This document shows positions 8,126 through 15,198 of a stretch of DNA of 33,540 nt, piece by piece (the stretch's first letter is position 1; each line of letters opens with the position of its first letter). Below the pieces are notes generated by a model. That model searched no databases, was not told the DNA's origin, and was given only the letters and a program-made list of their open reading frames with translations. This DNA is from CAZZEX01 sp964653285. GTDB taxonomy: Bacteria > Chloroflexota > Anaerolineae > B4-G1. The translations under genes were made by a program, and so were the position numbers. The stretch is from positions 1 to 33,540 of the forward strand of contig CAZZEX010000050.1 of assembly GCA_964653285.1 (NCBI GenBank), written 5' to 3'.

Positions 8126-8886
8126 TCTTCCTGTCTCCTCTCCTGTATGCACCGGATGCACTCCTCGTAGCCGTGCTTGCGGACCTCATCGAGTAGGATA
8201 AGGGGATTCCCCGAACAGCCTATGCGTCCGTCGAGCATGATGTGCGCTTTGTCGGCGTGGACGTGATCCAGGATGCGGCCGGTGTGGGTGATGATCAGAC
8301 CCGCTCTCCTGTGTGCCGGCCGGCCGGGTTCTTTGGAGAGCAGCGCGTTCACCATATCCCCCACCACGGCCAGGGCCTCCAGGTCAATGCCAGAGTCGGG
8401 CTCATCCATCATGGCGAATCGCGGACGGGTGGCCAGGAATTGGAACAACTCGGAGCGTTTGATCTCACCTCCGGAAAGGCCGGCGTTGACGTCGCGGTAC
8501 AGAAACTCTTCCATCTGAAAGGCCCGCGCCAGATCGTCAATCTCCTGGGCCCGTTCCGGAGCATTGACGACGATGAAGTCGAGAATCTGCCACAACTTGA
8601 CTCCGGCGATGGTAGGGGGTCGCTGCTGCGCGACGCCAATGCCCAGCCTGGCCCGCCCGGTGATGCCCAGTTCGGTGACGTCCTCTCCATCAAAGAGAAT
8701 CTGTCCTCTGGTCACCTTGTACTCTGGATAACCAATGATGGTCATCATCAGCGTGGTCTTGCCGCTTCCATTAGGTCCCAGCAGGGCGTGCACCTCCCCA
8801 TCGGGGATGGCCAGGTCGAGGTCGTGGAGAAGCACTCGTCCGTCAACCTCGACGCAGAGGCCCCTGATTTCCAGTATGTCGGTCAT
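8122..8886 (-). CDS. sufC: SufC-like ABC ATPase of the Fe-S cluster assembly machinery
   Basis: About 254 residues from the internal ATG (MTDILEIRGL) behind GGGAG; the longer frame starts inside the pseudogene spacer. Walker A is GPNGSGKTT (37-45), the signature is LSGGEIKRSELFQ and Walker B is FAMMDEPDSGID. The signature with E-x-K-R and the DEPDSGID Walker B are hallmarks of SufC rather than transporter ATPases. SufC normally drives conformational change of the SufB/D scaffold. Its partner gene overlaps by 4 bases (ATGA) but is truncated, so the pair may no longer work unless another SufB exists elsewhere in the genome. Its place in a Feo cluster fits coupling of iron uptake to Fe-S assembly. 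Confidence 0.85.
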   Translation of the reverse strand: MTDILEIRGLCVEVDGRVLLHDLDLAIPDGEVHALLGPNGSGKTTLMMTIIGYPEYKVTRGQILFDGEDVTELGITGRARLGIGVAQQRPPTIAGVKLWQILDFIVVNAPERAQEIDDLARAFQMEEFLYRDVNAGLSGGEIKRSELFQFLATRPRFAMMDEPDSGIDLEALAVVGDMVNALLSKEPGRPAHRRAGLIITHTGRILDHVHADKAHIMLDGRIGCSGNPLILLDEVRKHGYEECIRCIQERRQEE

Positions 8887-8916
8887 ACGTGTCTCCCTGC
8901 TCCATTGCTCTACCAA

Positions 8917-9240
8917 TCAAAACAGTTTTGGAACAAACATACCAACTTTGCGTTGATATGCGATGTATCCCTTTCCGAATTGCCTGATTAGCATTTCCTC
9001 TTCGGTTTTTCAGTACCGGACACTTTTACGGACGCGCCAACTTGTTGGCGTTTTAAGTTGGCAAAAACGCGGTTTGCGCTGTTGGTTTTGGCAGCAAGGC
9101 CACCACGACAAGTTGCGGCATCCAAAATCCGTGCGTTTGGCAAAAAGTGTCCGGTAGTGAATTCGGTTTTTGCCGTGGGGTAAATGCCAATCACGACACA
9201 CAGGACGGGAATCAACGGCCAATAAGTCAGCAGCACAGAC
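8917..9240 (-). pseudogene. Broken ICMT-like methyltransferase copy, split by a small insertion
   Basis: Two pieces in the same frame are separated by an inserted element at 9009-9161. The upstream piece reads LLTYWPLIPVLCVVIGIYP then TAKTE; the downstream piece reads EEMLIRQFGKGYIAYQ then GMFVPKLF and a stop codon (8917-8919). Joined, they align without gaps to the last 50 or so residues of the intact enzyme at 3052-3687, differing at roughly one position in five. Everything upstream of LLTYWPL is missing and is replaced by repeats. It is therefore a 5'-truncated paralogue that was also hit by a transposable element. It lies 31 bases upstream of the sufC start. Confidence 0.8.
9009..9161. 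mobile_element. MITE-like element, about 153 bp, with terminal inverted repeats and target duplication
   Basis: The left end reads TTCAGTACCGGACACTTTT and the right end, reverse-complemented, TTCACTACCGGACACTTTT, one mismatch in 19. TTCGGTTT is directly repeated on both sides (9001-9008 and 9162-9169), an 8-bp target duplication; a 10-bp reading with a slightly shorter element is also possible. Removing the element and one duplicate restores the reading frame of the methyltransferase copy. Inside are a perfect CGCCAAC-TT-GTTGGCG hairpin and no coding capacity, so it must be moved by a transposase made elsewhere. IS family not assigned. Confidence 0.8.
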
Positions 9241-9439
9241 TTGCAATATTCGGGCGGGGCCAAGTCACGACCCCGCCCGAAAAGTGTTCTCTCGGCTCTC
9301 TCGGTAGTGAGTGGAAGCGTCAACTTGTTGGCGTCCCTGGCGGGCAGAAAGCCGCATCTACGCGATCACCGTCTGTGCGCCGGGGCTACCGAAACAAGTT
9401 TCGGCTTCCATCAAGACCAAAGCAGTGCGAAAAACGGGC
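9241..9439. repeat. Repeat-filled gap downstream of the split feoB
   Basis: No gene seen. It contains a perfect 9-bp hairpin, CGGGCGGGG (9251-9259) with CCCCGCCCG (9271-9279) and an 11-base loop. Neither strand has a following T run, so it is not a classical terminator. Around 9317-9332 it shares CAACTTGTTGGCGT with the interior of the MITE at 9009-9161, and GGAAGC / GCTTCC pairs flank the stretch 9312-9410. It looks like piled-up remnants of small elements. Confidence 0.5.
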
Positions 9440-11134
9440 TCAGAACCCCAGCAGCCGTCCGACCTGGTAGATGAGCGTGGAGACGATCCAGCCCAGGGCC
9501 GTGAGGTAGGCGGCGTTGAAGAGCGCCCACTTGGTGCCATATTCGCTGCGGAAGGCGGCAACGGCTACCATGCAGGGGATGTAGAGCAGCACGAAGACGT
9601 TGAAGGTCACCGCCTGCAAGGGCGTGAAGCGTTCCCTTATGGCCGCGATGAGCCCCGTCTCCTCCTCTTCTTCCTCCTCGCCCATCAGGTTCACGCCAGG
9701 GATGATGCTGATGGTCGCCTCAACCGTGTCAACGGTGGCCTCTACGAAGCCGACCACGATCTCACCCAGGTCCTGGAAGAAGGTGGTCGGTTCTTCTGCT
9801 TCTTCTTCCTCGGCGCCTCCGACGTAAATCTGGCCCATGGTGCCGACCACCACCTCCTTGGCCACGAAGCCGGTGACCAGCGACCCGGCGGCCTCCCAGT
9901 TTCCGCAGCCCAGCGGGGCCAGGACGGGGGCGATGGCCGCGCTCACTTTCCCGAACAGGCTGTCCCTCATATTCTCCACCCCCCAGGGGATGCTCAGCAG
10001 GAACCAGAGGACGATGGCGACGGTCAGGATGATGAGCACCGCCTTGCGGAAGAAGTAGGCACCGCGCTCCCACATGTGGATCAAGACGCCTTTGAAAGTG
10101 GGCATACGGTAGGGGGGGAGTTCCATAACGAAGGGCGCCTTCTCCCCGCCGGCGAACACAGTGCTCCTGAAGAATTTAGCCATCACGATGGCCCAGAAGA
10201 TGCCGAACAAGTACAGGCCGAGGATGAAATTCCCAGGGTTGTCGGGGAAGAAGGCGGCGGCGAACAGGGTGTAGACCGGCAACCTCGCCCCACAACTCAT
10301 CAGGGACGCCACCTGCGCAGTCACGATTCTATCCTTCCACTCCCTCATCGTCCGCGTGGCGTAGGTGGCCGGCACGGTGCAGCCGAAGCCGATGATCATG
10401 GGCATGAAGGACTTCCCATGCAAGCCGATGGCTTTCATCATGCGGTCCATCACGAAGGCGATGCGGGCCATGTAGCCGGAGTCCTCCAGGATGGCCAGGC
10501 AGAAGTAGAGGAAGAACATGAGCGGGACGAAGACCATCACCCCGGCGAAGCCGGCGATGATGCCGTCCACCCACAGGGACTCGACCCAGGTGCCGCCCAG
10601 GCCGATGAAGTTCAGGATGGCCACCCCCCAGCGGCAGAGGGGCCCGCCGAGGATCCTATCTAACCAGTCTGAGTAGGGTCCGGAGCAGGCGACGAACTGG
10701 AAGACAACCCACATAGCGAGCAGGAAGATGGGGATGCCCAGCACCCGGTTGGTGACAATCTTGTCAATCTTGTCCGAGCGGGTCAGCCTTTCCACGGCCG
10801 GCTTCCTCAGCACCCTCTTCGTCAGGCCGCTGATGAGGCCGTACCTGCGGTCGGCGATGACCGTCTCTGCGTCGTCGCCGAAGATGCCTCGCAGACGGGT
10901 CGTGCTGGCCTCGGCCTGGCGGAGTATCTCGGCCCCGCCGGGGACGGCCCCTACCTTCTCCTTCACCTCACTGTCGTTCTCCAAAAGTTTCACCGCCAGC
11001 CAACGGGCGGGATAGCGGGTCGTCAGGGCCTCGATCCTGGAGATGAGCCCTTCCAGCCTGGAGATCTCCTCCTCCACGTCTCGCCCGTAGTCAACGATGG
11101 CTAAACGCCTAACACCTACCGCTTCTACTGCCAT
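9440..11134 (-). CDS. feoB: FeoB membrane (gate) subunit of a split FeoB
   Basis: 564 residues that begin after the GTPase domain: a helical linker (about 1-140), then about eight membrane segments with canonical FeoB gates, FGCTVPATYATRTM and SCGARLPVYTLFAAAFF. The usual GCNVPA is GCTVPA here. Two acidic runs (EEEEAEE and EEEEEEE) bracket an extra stretch near residues 430-500 (about 9650-9810), longer than the usual loop. Its ATG has a strong ribosome binding site (AAAGGAGG) 22 bases after the stop of the GTPase gene. This shows a real two-gene arrangement rather than a frameshift. Together with the GTPase subunit and two FeoA genes it should make a Fe(II) uptake system in the inner membrane. 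Confidence 0.88.
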   Translation of the reverse strand: MAVEAVGVRRLAIVDYGRDVEEEISRLEGLISRIEALTTRYPARWLAVKLLENDSEVKEKVGAVPGGAEILRQAEASTTRLRGIFGDDAETVIADRRYGLISGLTKRVLRKPAVERLTRSDKIDKIVTNRVLGIPIFLLAMWVVFQFVACSGPYSDWLDRILGGPLCRWGVAILNFIGLGGTWVESLWVDGIIAGFAGVMVFVPLMFFLYFCLAILEDSGYMARIAFVMDRMMKAIGLHGKSFMPMIIGFGCTVPATYATRTMREWKDRIVTAQVASLMSCGARLPVYTLFAAAFFPDNPGNFILGLYLFGIFWAIVMAKFFRSTVFAGGEKAPFVMELPPYRMPTFKGVLIHMWERGAYFFRKAVLIILTVAIVLWFLLSIPWGVENMRDSLFGKVSAAIAPVLAPLGCGNWEAAGSLVTGFVAKEVVVGTMGQIYVGGAEEEEAEEPTTFFQDLGEIVVGFVEATVDTVEATISIIPGVNLMGEEEEEEETGLIAAIRERFTPLQAVTFNVFVLLYIPCMVAVAAFRSEYGTKWALFNAAYLTALGWIVSTLIYQVGRLLGF

Positions 11135-11156
11135 TTCAATTTCCTCCTTTCGATGC

Positions 11157-11657
11157 TCACACGCCCGCCGCCTCGACGATGGTAGCCAGGAGATCTTTTA
11201 TCCTCTCTCCTTTGCTAGCCACCGTAGAGATGACGGGGACGCCCAGAAGATCCGAGAGCGCCTTGGCGTCTATCTCGTGATCGCGCGCCTCGGCCATATC
11301 CATCATGTTGAGATCAATGACCAGGTTGGCCCCCAGTTCCAGTATCTGCACGGCCAGATAGAGATTGCGCTCCAGGTTGGAGGCGTCCACGATGTCCACC
11401 ACCACGTCTGGATTCCCCTCCACGATGAAGTCCCGGGCGACGATCTCCTCCATCGAGTAGGCGGTCAGACTGTAGGTTCCGGGCAGGTCAACCACGTGGA
11501 TTTCGCGGTCCTCGTGCTTACAAGTGCCCTCCTTCTTCTCCACCGTCTTGCCCGGCCAGTTGCCCACGTGCTGGCGGGCTCCGGTGAGGGCATTGAAGAC
11601 GGTGCTCTTGCCGGAGTTAGGGTTTCCGGCCAGAGCGATAGTCAATTCTTCTGCCAT
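11157..11657 (-). CDS. feoB: FeoB GTPase subunit of a split FeoB
   Basis: 166 residues, essentially only the G domain: G1 GNPNSGKST (11-19), the FeoB switch I QHVGNWPGKTVE, G3 DLPGTYSL, G4 NMMD and G5 region STVASKGERI. The frame ends naturally at AAGV-stop. A new ribosome binding site leads into the membrane subunit, so both parts are separate proteins. It starts 19 bases after the FeoA gene with an AAAGGAGG site. In fused FeoB the G domain regulates the pore through the helical linker; here the linker belongs to the membrane subunit, so the two must meet by protein-protein contact. Confidence 0.9.
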   Translation of the reverse strand: MAEELTIALAGNPNSGKSTVFNALTGARQHVGNWPGKTVEKKEGTCKHEDREIHVVDLPGTYSLTAYSMEEIVARDFIVEGNPDVVVDIVDASNLERNLYLAVQILELGANLVIDLNMMDMAEARDHEIDAKALSDLLGVPVISTVASKGERIKDLLATIVEAAGV

Positions 11658-11676
11658 TGGATTTTTCCTCCTTTGA

Positions 11677-11901
11677 TCAGATTGGGTTCACCATAATCTT
11701 GTGAGCCATCCCCCGCCCCAGGGCCAGGCGGGAGTCCCGCACGGCAACGATGATGGGGCCACCACGGAAGTCGGCCTGGATGACCTTCACTTTCACCCCC
11801 GGGTTAAGCCCCATCTCGGCCAGGCGGCGGCGTATCCCCCAACCGCCGTGCACGGCCATGAACTGCACTTCCTGCCCCGGAGCAACCATACTTAGCGGCA
11901 T
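11677..11901 (-). CDS. feoA: FeoA family protein (SH3-like Feo accessory protein)
   Basis: 74 residues from the internal ATG (MPLSMVAPGQE), preferred over the upstream in-frame ATGs because GGGAGG lies 7 bases before it. The FeoA fold is recognisable from IRRRLAEMGLNPGVKVKV in the middle and DSRLALGRGMAHKIMV at the end. FeoA binds FeoB in the cytoplasm and is needed for efficient Fe(II) uptake. It follows the other FeoA gene by 32 bases and precedes feoB by 19, so all are one operon. It differs clearly from its neighbour, so the two are not a recent duplication. Confidence 0.88.
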   Translation of the reverse strand: MPLSMVAPGQEVQFMAVHGGWGIRRRLAEMGLNPGVKVKVIQADFRGGPIIVAVRDSRLALGRGMAHKIMVNPI

Positions 11902-11933
11902 AGACGTTCCTCCCTTCATCGTGTCAGTCACTT

Positions 11934-12170
11934 CTAACCCATCTCGACGTGCACGTTCTGGGCCTCTCCCTTGCGCAGCGAGAGGTGGTAGCCCAGCAAC
12001 TTGAACTCGACCGGGTCGCCCAGAGGGGCGACTCGCTCTACCTCGATCTCCGAACCCGGCACCACCCCCATATCCAGGATGCGCCGGTGGACGGCCCCGC
12101 TGCCGCTGACCCTGACCACCTTGCCCTTCTCACCGGGCTTCAGTTCGCCTAACAGCCTGGTCTCGGCCAT
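11934..12170 (-). CDS. feoA: FeoA family protein resembling the FeoA domain of the adjacent DtxR regulator
   Basis: 78 residues with AGAGGTG at proper spacing before ATG. The core HRRILDMGVVPGSEIEVER is followed by APLGDPVEFKLLGYHLSLR. The second half is nearly the same as the last domain of the DtxR regulator encoded just upstream (APLGDPVEFEVKGYHLSLR), so the two share a recent origin. The FeoA domain was either copied onto the regulator or released from it. It probably binds FeoB or competes with the regulator for it, which is inference. Confidence 0.88.
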   Translation of the reverse strand: MAETRLLGELKPGEKGKVVRVSGSGAVHRRILDMGVVPGSEIEVERVAPLGDPVEFKLLGYHLSLRKGEAQNVHVEMG

Positions 12171-12218
12171 CTATCTCACCTCTCTTCCGTTTTGCTATTG
12201 CGAAGCATGTGCGAATAT

Positions 12219-12235
12219 ATAAGGTGTAAATTAAA
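12219..12235 (-). promoter_or_regulatory. AT-rich promoter-like stretch before feoA
   Basis: Minus-strand TTTACACCTTATATATTC holds a TATATT -10-like hexamer without a convincing -35. The plus-strand ATAAGGTGTAAATTAA faintly resembles the DtxR site upstream of the regulator but does not align without a gap. A separate start for the feoAAB genes is possible here; the evidence is weak. Confidence 0.25.
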
Positions 12236-12271
12236 ACCCCTGCGGAAACGTATCTCCATTCACAGACGGTT

Positions 12272-12400
12272 TTACCCACTCATCTTCTGCCGGCACTCAG
12301 CACAGTAGCCCAGCAAATCCAGGTGCGCCCCTGTGATCTCGAAACCGTACTCCTCGCCCAGATCACGCATCAACTTCTCGCTGAAAGGACACTTCCCAAT
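12272..12400 (-). pseudogene. Fur-family repressor, C-terminal remnant
   Basis: An open stretch directly after the DtxR stop codon reads FSEKLMRDLGEEYGFEITG, then AHLDLLGYCAECRQKMSG and a stop codon (12272-12274). This matches the C-terminal helix and strand of Fur/PerR-type regulators (EELA-x-x-GFEITGHxLELYGYCxxC), including the second zinc CxxC as CAEC. The DNA-binding domain, the first CxxC and the regulatory metal site are absent, there is no start codon, and the piece begins at the DtxR stop. It is a fragment left by a deletion that joined dtxR to the tail of a fur gene. Confidence 0.7.
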
Positions 12401-13398
12401 TACTCACCCTTCTCTGCCGGCACCTCGATGATGACATTACGTGCCTCACTCTTGCGCAGGCTGAGATGATACCCCTTAACCTCAAACTCGACCGGGTCGC
12501 CCAGAGGTGCCACCCGCGCCACCTTGACCTCGGCGCCCGTCACCAGCCCCATGTCCATCATCCGGCGGCGAACCGGCCCCTGGCCTCCCACGCGCACCAC
12601 AATGCCGCGCTGCCCAACCTTCAACTCGTGCAAGGGGACTCGCTTGAGCATGCCCTGCATGCCCGCATCCTTCTGTTTCTCCTCGTCGAGATCAGAGCGT
12701 GTTGGCGCAGCCGCCGCCGCTTCGGACGGCACTTTCTTCATCTCCACCTGCACCGCCTCCGCCAGCGTCCGCGCCAGTGAAATGTGCGCCTCCCCAACCT
12801 GCACCAACAGGCTATCGTCCGCCGTCGCCACCACTGCTAGCGTCGCCCCCGGACGCACGCCCCGCTCGTCCAGGAAGGCCCGCGCGGCCTCGCTCACATC
12901 GCAGCGGATCACGTGACCACGCTGCCCGGCCGAGAGCACTGCCAGCGGGAGCAAGGAACGCACCGGAAGGCTCCCATCGGCTCTGGGGATAGACTCTCCC
13001 TCTGGATTGACCGACGGGTATCCCAGGAAGGCATCGAGCCGGTCGGCCAAAAGTTTGGGCGTGGCGTGCTCCAACTGGCAGGCGGCTTCGTGGGCCTTGG
13101 CGTAATCAAAGCCCAGTTTCTCCACCAGGAAGACCTCCCACAACCGATGGCGGCGCAACACGCGGTAGGCCCGCTGCTCTCCCTCTGGCGTGAGCGAGGC
13201 TCCCTTATACGGCCGGTAGATCACCAACCCTTGATCTTGCAACTTGCGGCACATCTCGTTGACCGAGACTGGGGAGATGGAGAGCGCCTCAGCCAGTTGG
13301 GAGAGAGGCACCGGCCGGCCATCCACCCGCAGGCGGGCGATGGTGATCAGGTACATTTGCATACTTTCGCTGAGCAGAATCGAGGATCTCTCTGTCAT
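12400..13398 (-). CDS. DtxR-family iron-dependent repressor with two C-terminal FeoA/SH3-like domains
   Basis: 332 residues. Winged helix at about 12-72 (QLAEALSISPVSVNEMCRKL is the helix-turn-helix), then the dimerisation and metal region with all classical DtxR ligands: H84, E88, H103, C107, E110 and H111 in RRHRLWE and HEAACQLEH. Having Cys rather than Asp/Glu at the site-2 position points to Fe(II) sensing. Two SH3-like FeoA domains follow (about 155-225 and 255-328), separated by a low-complexity linker rich in Ala, Glu and Lys. A DtxR operator overlaps the promoter region 37 bases upstream, so it probably represses itself and the feo genes below it when iron is plentiful. Confidence 0.88.
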   Translation of the reverse strand: MTERSSILLSESMQMYLITIARLRVDGRPVPLSQLAEALSISPVSVNEMCRKLQDQGLVIYRPYKGASLTPEGEQRAYRVLRRHRLWEVFLVEKLGFDYAKAHEAACQLEHATPKLLADRLDAFLGYPSVNPEGESIPRADGSLPVRSLLPLAVLSAGQRGHVIRCDVSEAARAFLDERGVRPGATLAVVATADDSLLVQVGEAHISLARTLAEAVQVEMKKVPSEAAAAAPTRSDLDEEKQKDAGMQGMLKRVPLHELKVGQRGIVVRVGGQGPVRRRMMDMGLVTGAEVKVARVAPLGDPVEFEVKGYHLSLRKSEARNVIIEVPAEKGE

Positions 13399-13434
13399 TG
13401 TTTATATGCACCAGAAATTATAATAACTGAATTC

Positions 13435-13453
13435 TTAGGTTAGCCTTATTATA
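13435..13453. promoter_or_regulatory. DtxR/IdeR-type operator
   Basis: TTAGGTTAGCCTTATTATA matches the published 19-bp consensus TTAGGTTAGCCTAACCTAA at its first 12 positions, with a degenerate right half. On the minus strand it is followed by TTATAAT (about 13417-13423), so the site covers the -35 region of the dtxR promoter, the normal position for a metal-dependent repressor. Confidence 0.7.
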
Positions 13454-13529
13454 AGACATGATTTCTCATTTGTCAAGGGCCACACAGGGAACTGACTTAT
13501 TTCTTCTGGCTCTACGCGGATTAGTGGGG

Positions 13530-13621
13530 TGCTCAAAGCGGACGTGTCGTCCGCGTCCCACACCTGGAGGTAGTGCATTGTCTCGACCCCACATACGGGG
13601 ACGGCACGTCCCCTTTGAGCA
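13530..13621. repeat. Inverted repeat whose arms are themselves hairpins
   Basis: 13530-13552 and 13599-13621 are reverse complements at 21 of 23 positions (TGCTCAAA then GGACG at the outer parts). Each arm also folds on itself: GCGGACG-TGT-CGTCCGC on the left and GGGGACG-GCA-CGTCCCC on the right. The 46-base centre has no obvious structure. It resembles a paired REP/BIME-like unit. Confidence 0.65.
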
Positions 13622-13691
13622 TACGTACCCCGCGTTTCCACGTAGAGCCTTTCTTCTTGACTCCTCCTCCTCACATGTGCTATATACTAAG

Positions 13692-13838
13692 GCAATAGCG
13701 CAAAAGTCGCCCTGACGGCTAGCCGTCATTCTGAGCGTAGCGAAGAATCTCCCTCTGCTCTGGTGGAGGCCCTTCGCTTCCCTTCACTGCGCTCAGGGCA
13801 GGCCGCTCAGGGTGACAGGGTGAGTTTTGCGCTATTGC
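13692..13838. mobile_element. MITE-like element, about 147 bp
   Basis: The ends 13692-13714 (GCAATAGCGCAAAAG...) and 13816-13838 are inverted repeats with two mismatches in 23. The interior contains GTCATTCTGAGCGTAGCGAA, a unit that recurs in this window at 21885-21910 and, in altered form, at 19191-19215. No coding capacity and no clear target duplication. A related left end, GCAGTATTGCAAAAGTCGCC, is at 21853-21872. Confidence 0.7.
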
Positions 13839-13863
13839 GTCTGTTGGCATTCCGCTGTGTGGC

Positions 13864-14131
13864 GGCGACGGTACTGGGGCTGATTATGATCTTTTCCAGG
13901 CGGTGGAAGCCGCATCGCTGGTGGAAGCGTATCTATGCCGAGAGAAAATGAGAGATGCATTGAGAGGAGAATTGTCGGCCTGAGTTGCCCGGCGTGTGGA
14001 GGCAGGTTGGAGTTGAGGATGCGCTGCGGCTGGCCGAGTTGATCTACCTCTCGTTGGACGACGACCCGGCACGGGTCGAACGACGATTGGAGTTGGTCTC
14101 GACGCAGCTGGTCGTCTTCTTGTCGGAGTGA
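13864..14131 (+). pseudogene. Decayed reading frame of unknown family
   Basis: One frame reads GADYDLFQAVEAASLVEAYL and ends at a stop near 13978. The next frame continues from about 13968 as GVEDALRLAELIYLSLDDDP and runs to a stop at 14129-14131. Both are amphipathic, helix-rich and free of repeats, consistent with one frameshifted protein end. No start codon with a ribosome binding site is seen and I do not recognise the family. A third frame contains a CPACGG zinc-ribbon-like motif (about 13992) that may be chance. Confidence 0.3.
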
Positions 14132-14229
14132 CAGGAGGTTATGGAATAGAGGACATCGGAGAGGCAAGGGGTTCACAACCTCAACAGGTATAGGTAGTTT
14201 GGTTTGGCGAAATCCATCCTGGGTAGTAA

Positions 14230-15198
14230 CTACGGTGCATTTGTATCCCCCTCCGGAGTTGGCGTGGGGGGCGGCTGGAGGAAATCGTCGCGCGTGTTTT
14301 CGATCAGGGGCTCGACGTTGTACCCCACCACGCGCACGTAGTAGGGCGATGCGGAGCTTTTGACAACGCGGCTCTTATTGTCAGCATCCTGAGCGCCTAT
14401 CTGTAGAGTAATGGTCCGATCGCCCGTCTCCAGCGTAACGGTAGCCGGCGGGTCGTCCAGCCCGTAGGCTGCGTCTTCCTCCTTACCAAGTGGCTTGAGC
14501 AGCGTGACGGAAGCGGCCATGTTGACAAGAGCGGTGACCTGGCCAGAGGCGAGTTCCTCGCTTGCCTTCAAACCGGCCAAGGCCCACTCCCCTTCATCGT
14601 CTTGGGTAAAGACGAAAGTGCCGTGACCGTTTTCCAGGGTTATCTTGGTGATGTCCTCCCTGGGCACACTCAGGTAGGCTGTATCAACCCAGGAGGCAGC
14701 GGTGGCGTTGGTCTCCCAGGCAGAGATGTCGGCGGTCAGGTAAGTTTCGCCCTGCCCATCCACGCGGAAGTGGGTAGCGCCGTAACTGGGCGAGGAACCC
14801 AGGTAAAGGATGTGTTTCGTCCCCTCCGCCACCTCGAAGTCAATACGACGCACGAAATCATCTGGGGCGACCTGGAGCCGCTTGTGGCTGGTATCGGTGC
14901 GCGTCACCAATCGGCCGGTGGTGAGACCCACGATTTTGTCCAGCAATGGGGTGATTTTGTCCGCCTGGGCAGGGTAATCATCCGCGTCGGGCAAAACCCA
15001 GTCCCCGCTGACCTGCCGCAGCGCGATGCTGTTGCCGTCGGCGTCCGCGATGGTCAGGGCGACGATATCGCCGGCCTCCAGGTTGGGGAAGATTGGCTCA
15101 CTCTCGACAGCGGCCGTTGACTTCGGCCAGAAGACAACGACGCTCAGGATGATTTGGATGACCAGGATGCTGGCTAAGATTTGGTTATGTCGTTTCAC
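14230..15198 (-). CDS. DUF4340 protein of a Gld-like ABC operon
   Basis: 322 residues from a GTG that overlaps the stop of the upstream gene (GTGA) and follows a GGGGG ribosome binding site. An N-terminal membrane segment (about 8-27) is followed by repeated beta-rich DUF4340 modules, with strands such as GDIVALTIADADGNSIALRQ. The end is a Pro/Thr tail (QPPPTPTPEGD). DUF4340 proteins are regularly encoded behind gliding-type ABC transporters (GldA/F/G-like) in bacteria that do not glide. The protein is probably anchored in the membrane with the repeats outside. Function of the family is unknown. Confidence 0.8.
   Translation of the reverse strand: MKRHNQILASILVIQIILSVVVFWPKSTAAVESEPIFPNLEAGDIVALTIADADGNSIALRQVSGDWVLPDADDYPAQADKITPLLDKIVGLTTGRLVTRTDTSHKRLQVAPDDFVRRIDFEVAEGTKHILYLGSSPSYGATHFRVDGQGETYLTADISAWETNATAASWVDTAYLSVPREDITKITLENGHGTFVFTQDDEGEWALAGLKASEELASGQVTALVNMAASVTLLKPLGKEEDAAYGLDDPPATVTLETGDRTITLQIGAQDADNKSRVVKSSASPYYVRVVGYNVEPLIENTRDDFLQPPPTPTPEGDTNAP

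Larger units (their letters stand above)
13399..14229. other. 831-base gap between the feo island and the ABC operon
   Basis: Apart from the DtxR operator it holds an inverted repeat (13530-13621), a MITE-like element (13692-13838) and a decayed frame (13864-14131), each listed separately. In 13454-13529, 13622-13691 and 14132-14229 I see nothing that I can name. Confidence 0.6.

Noticed and set aside
9251..9279. Rho-independent terminator of the split feoB operon
   Set aside because: A perfect GC stem but no T run on the transcribed side, and it lies 160 bases after the stop codon among other repeats.
9311..10663. 450-residue plus-strand open frame
   Set aside because: Lies opposite the FeoB membrane gene. 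Its translation is His/Gly/Asp/Glu-rich with no domain, as expected of the reverse strand of GC-rich coding DNA.
13530..13838. CRISPR array
   Set aside because: Repeats are inverted and differ in length, with no regular spacing of direct repeats and no cas genes.
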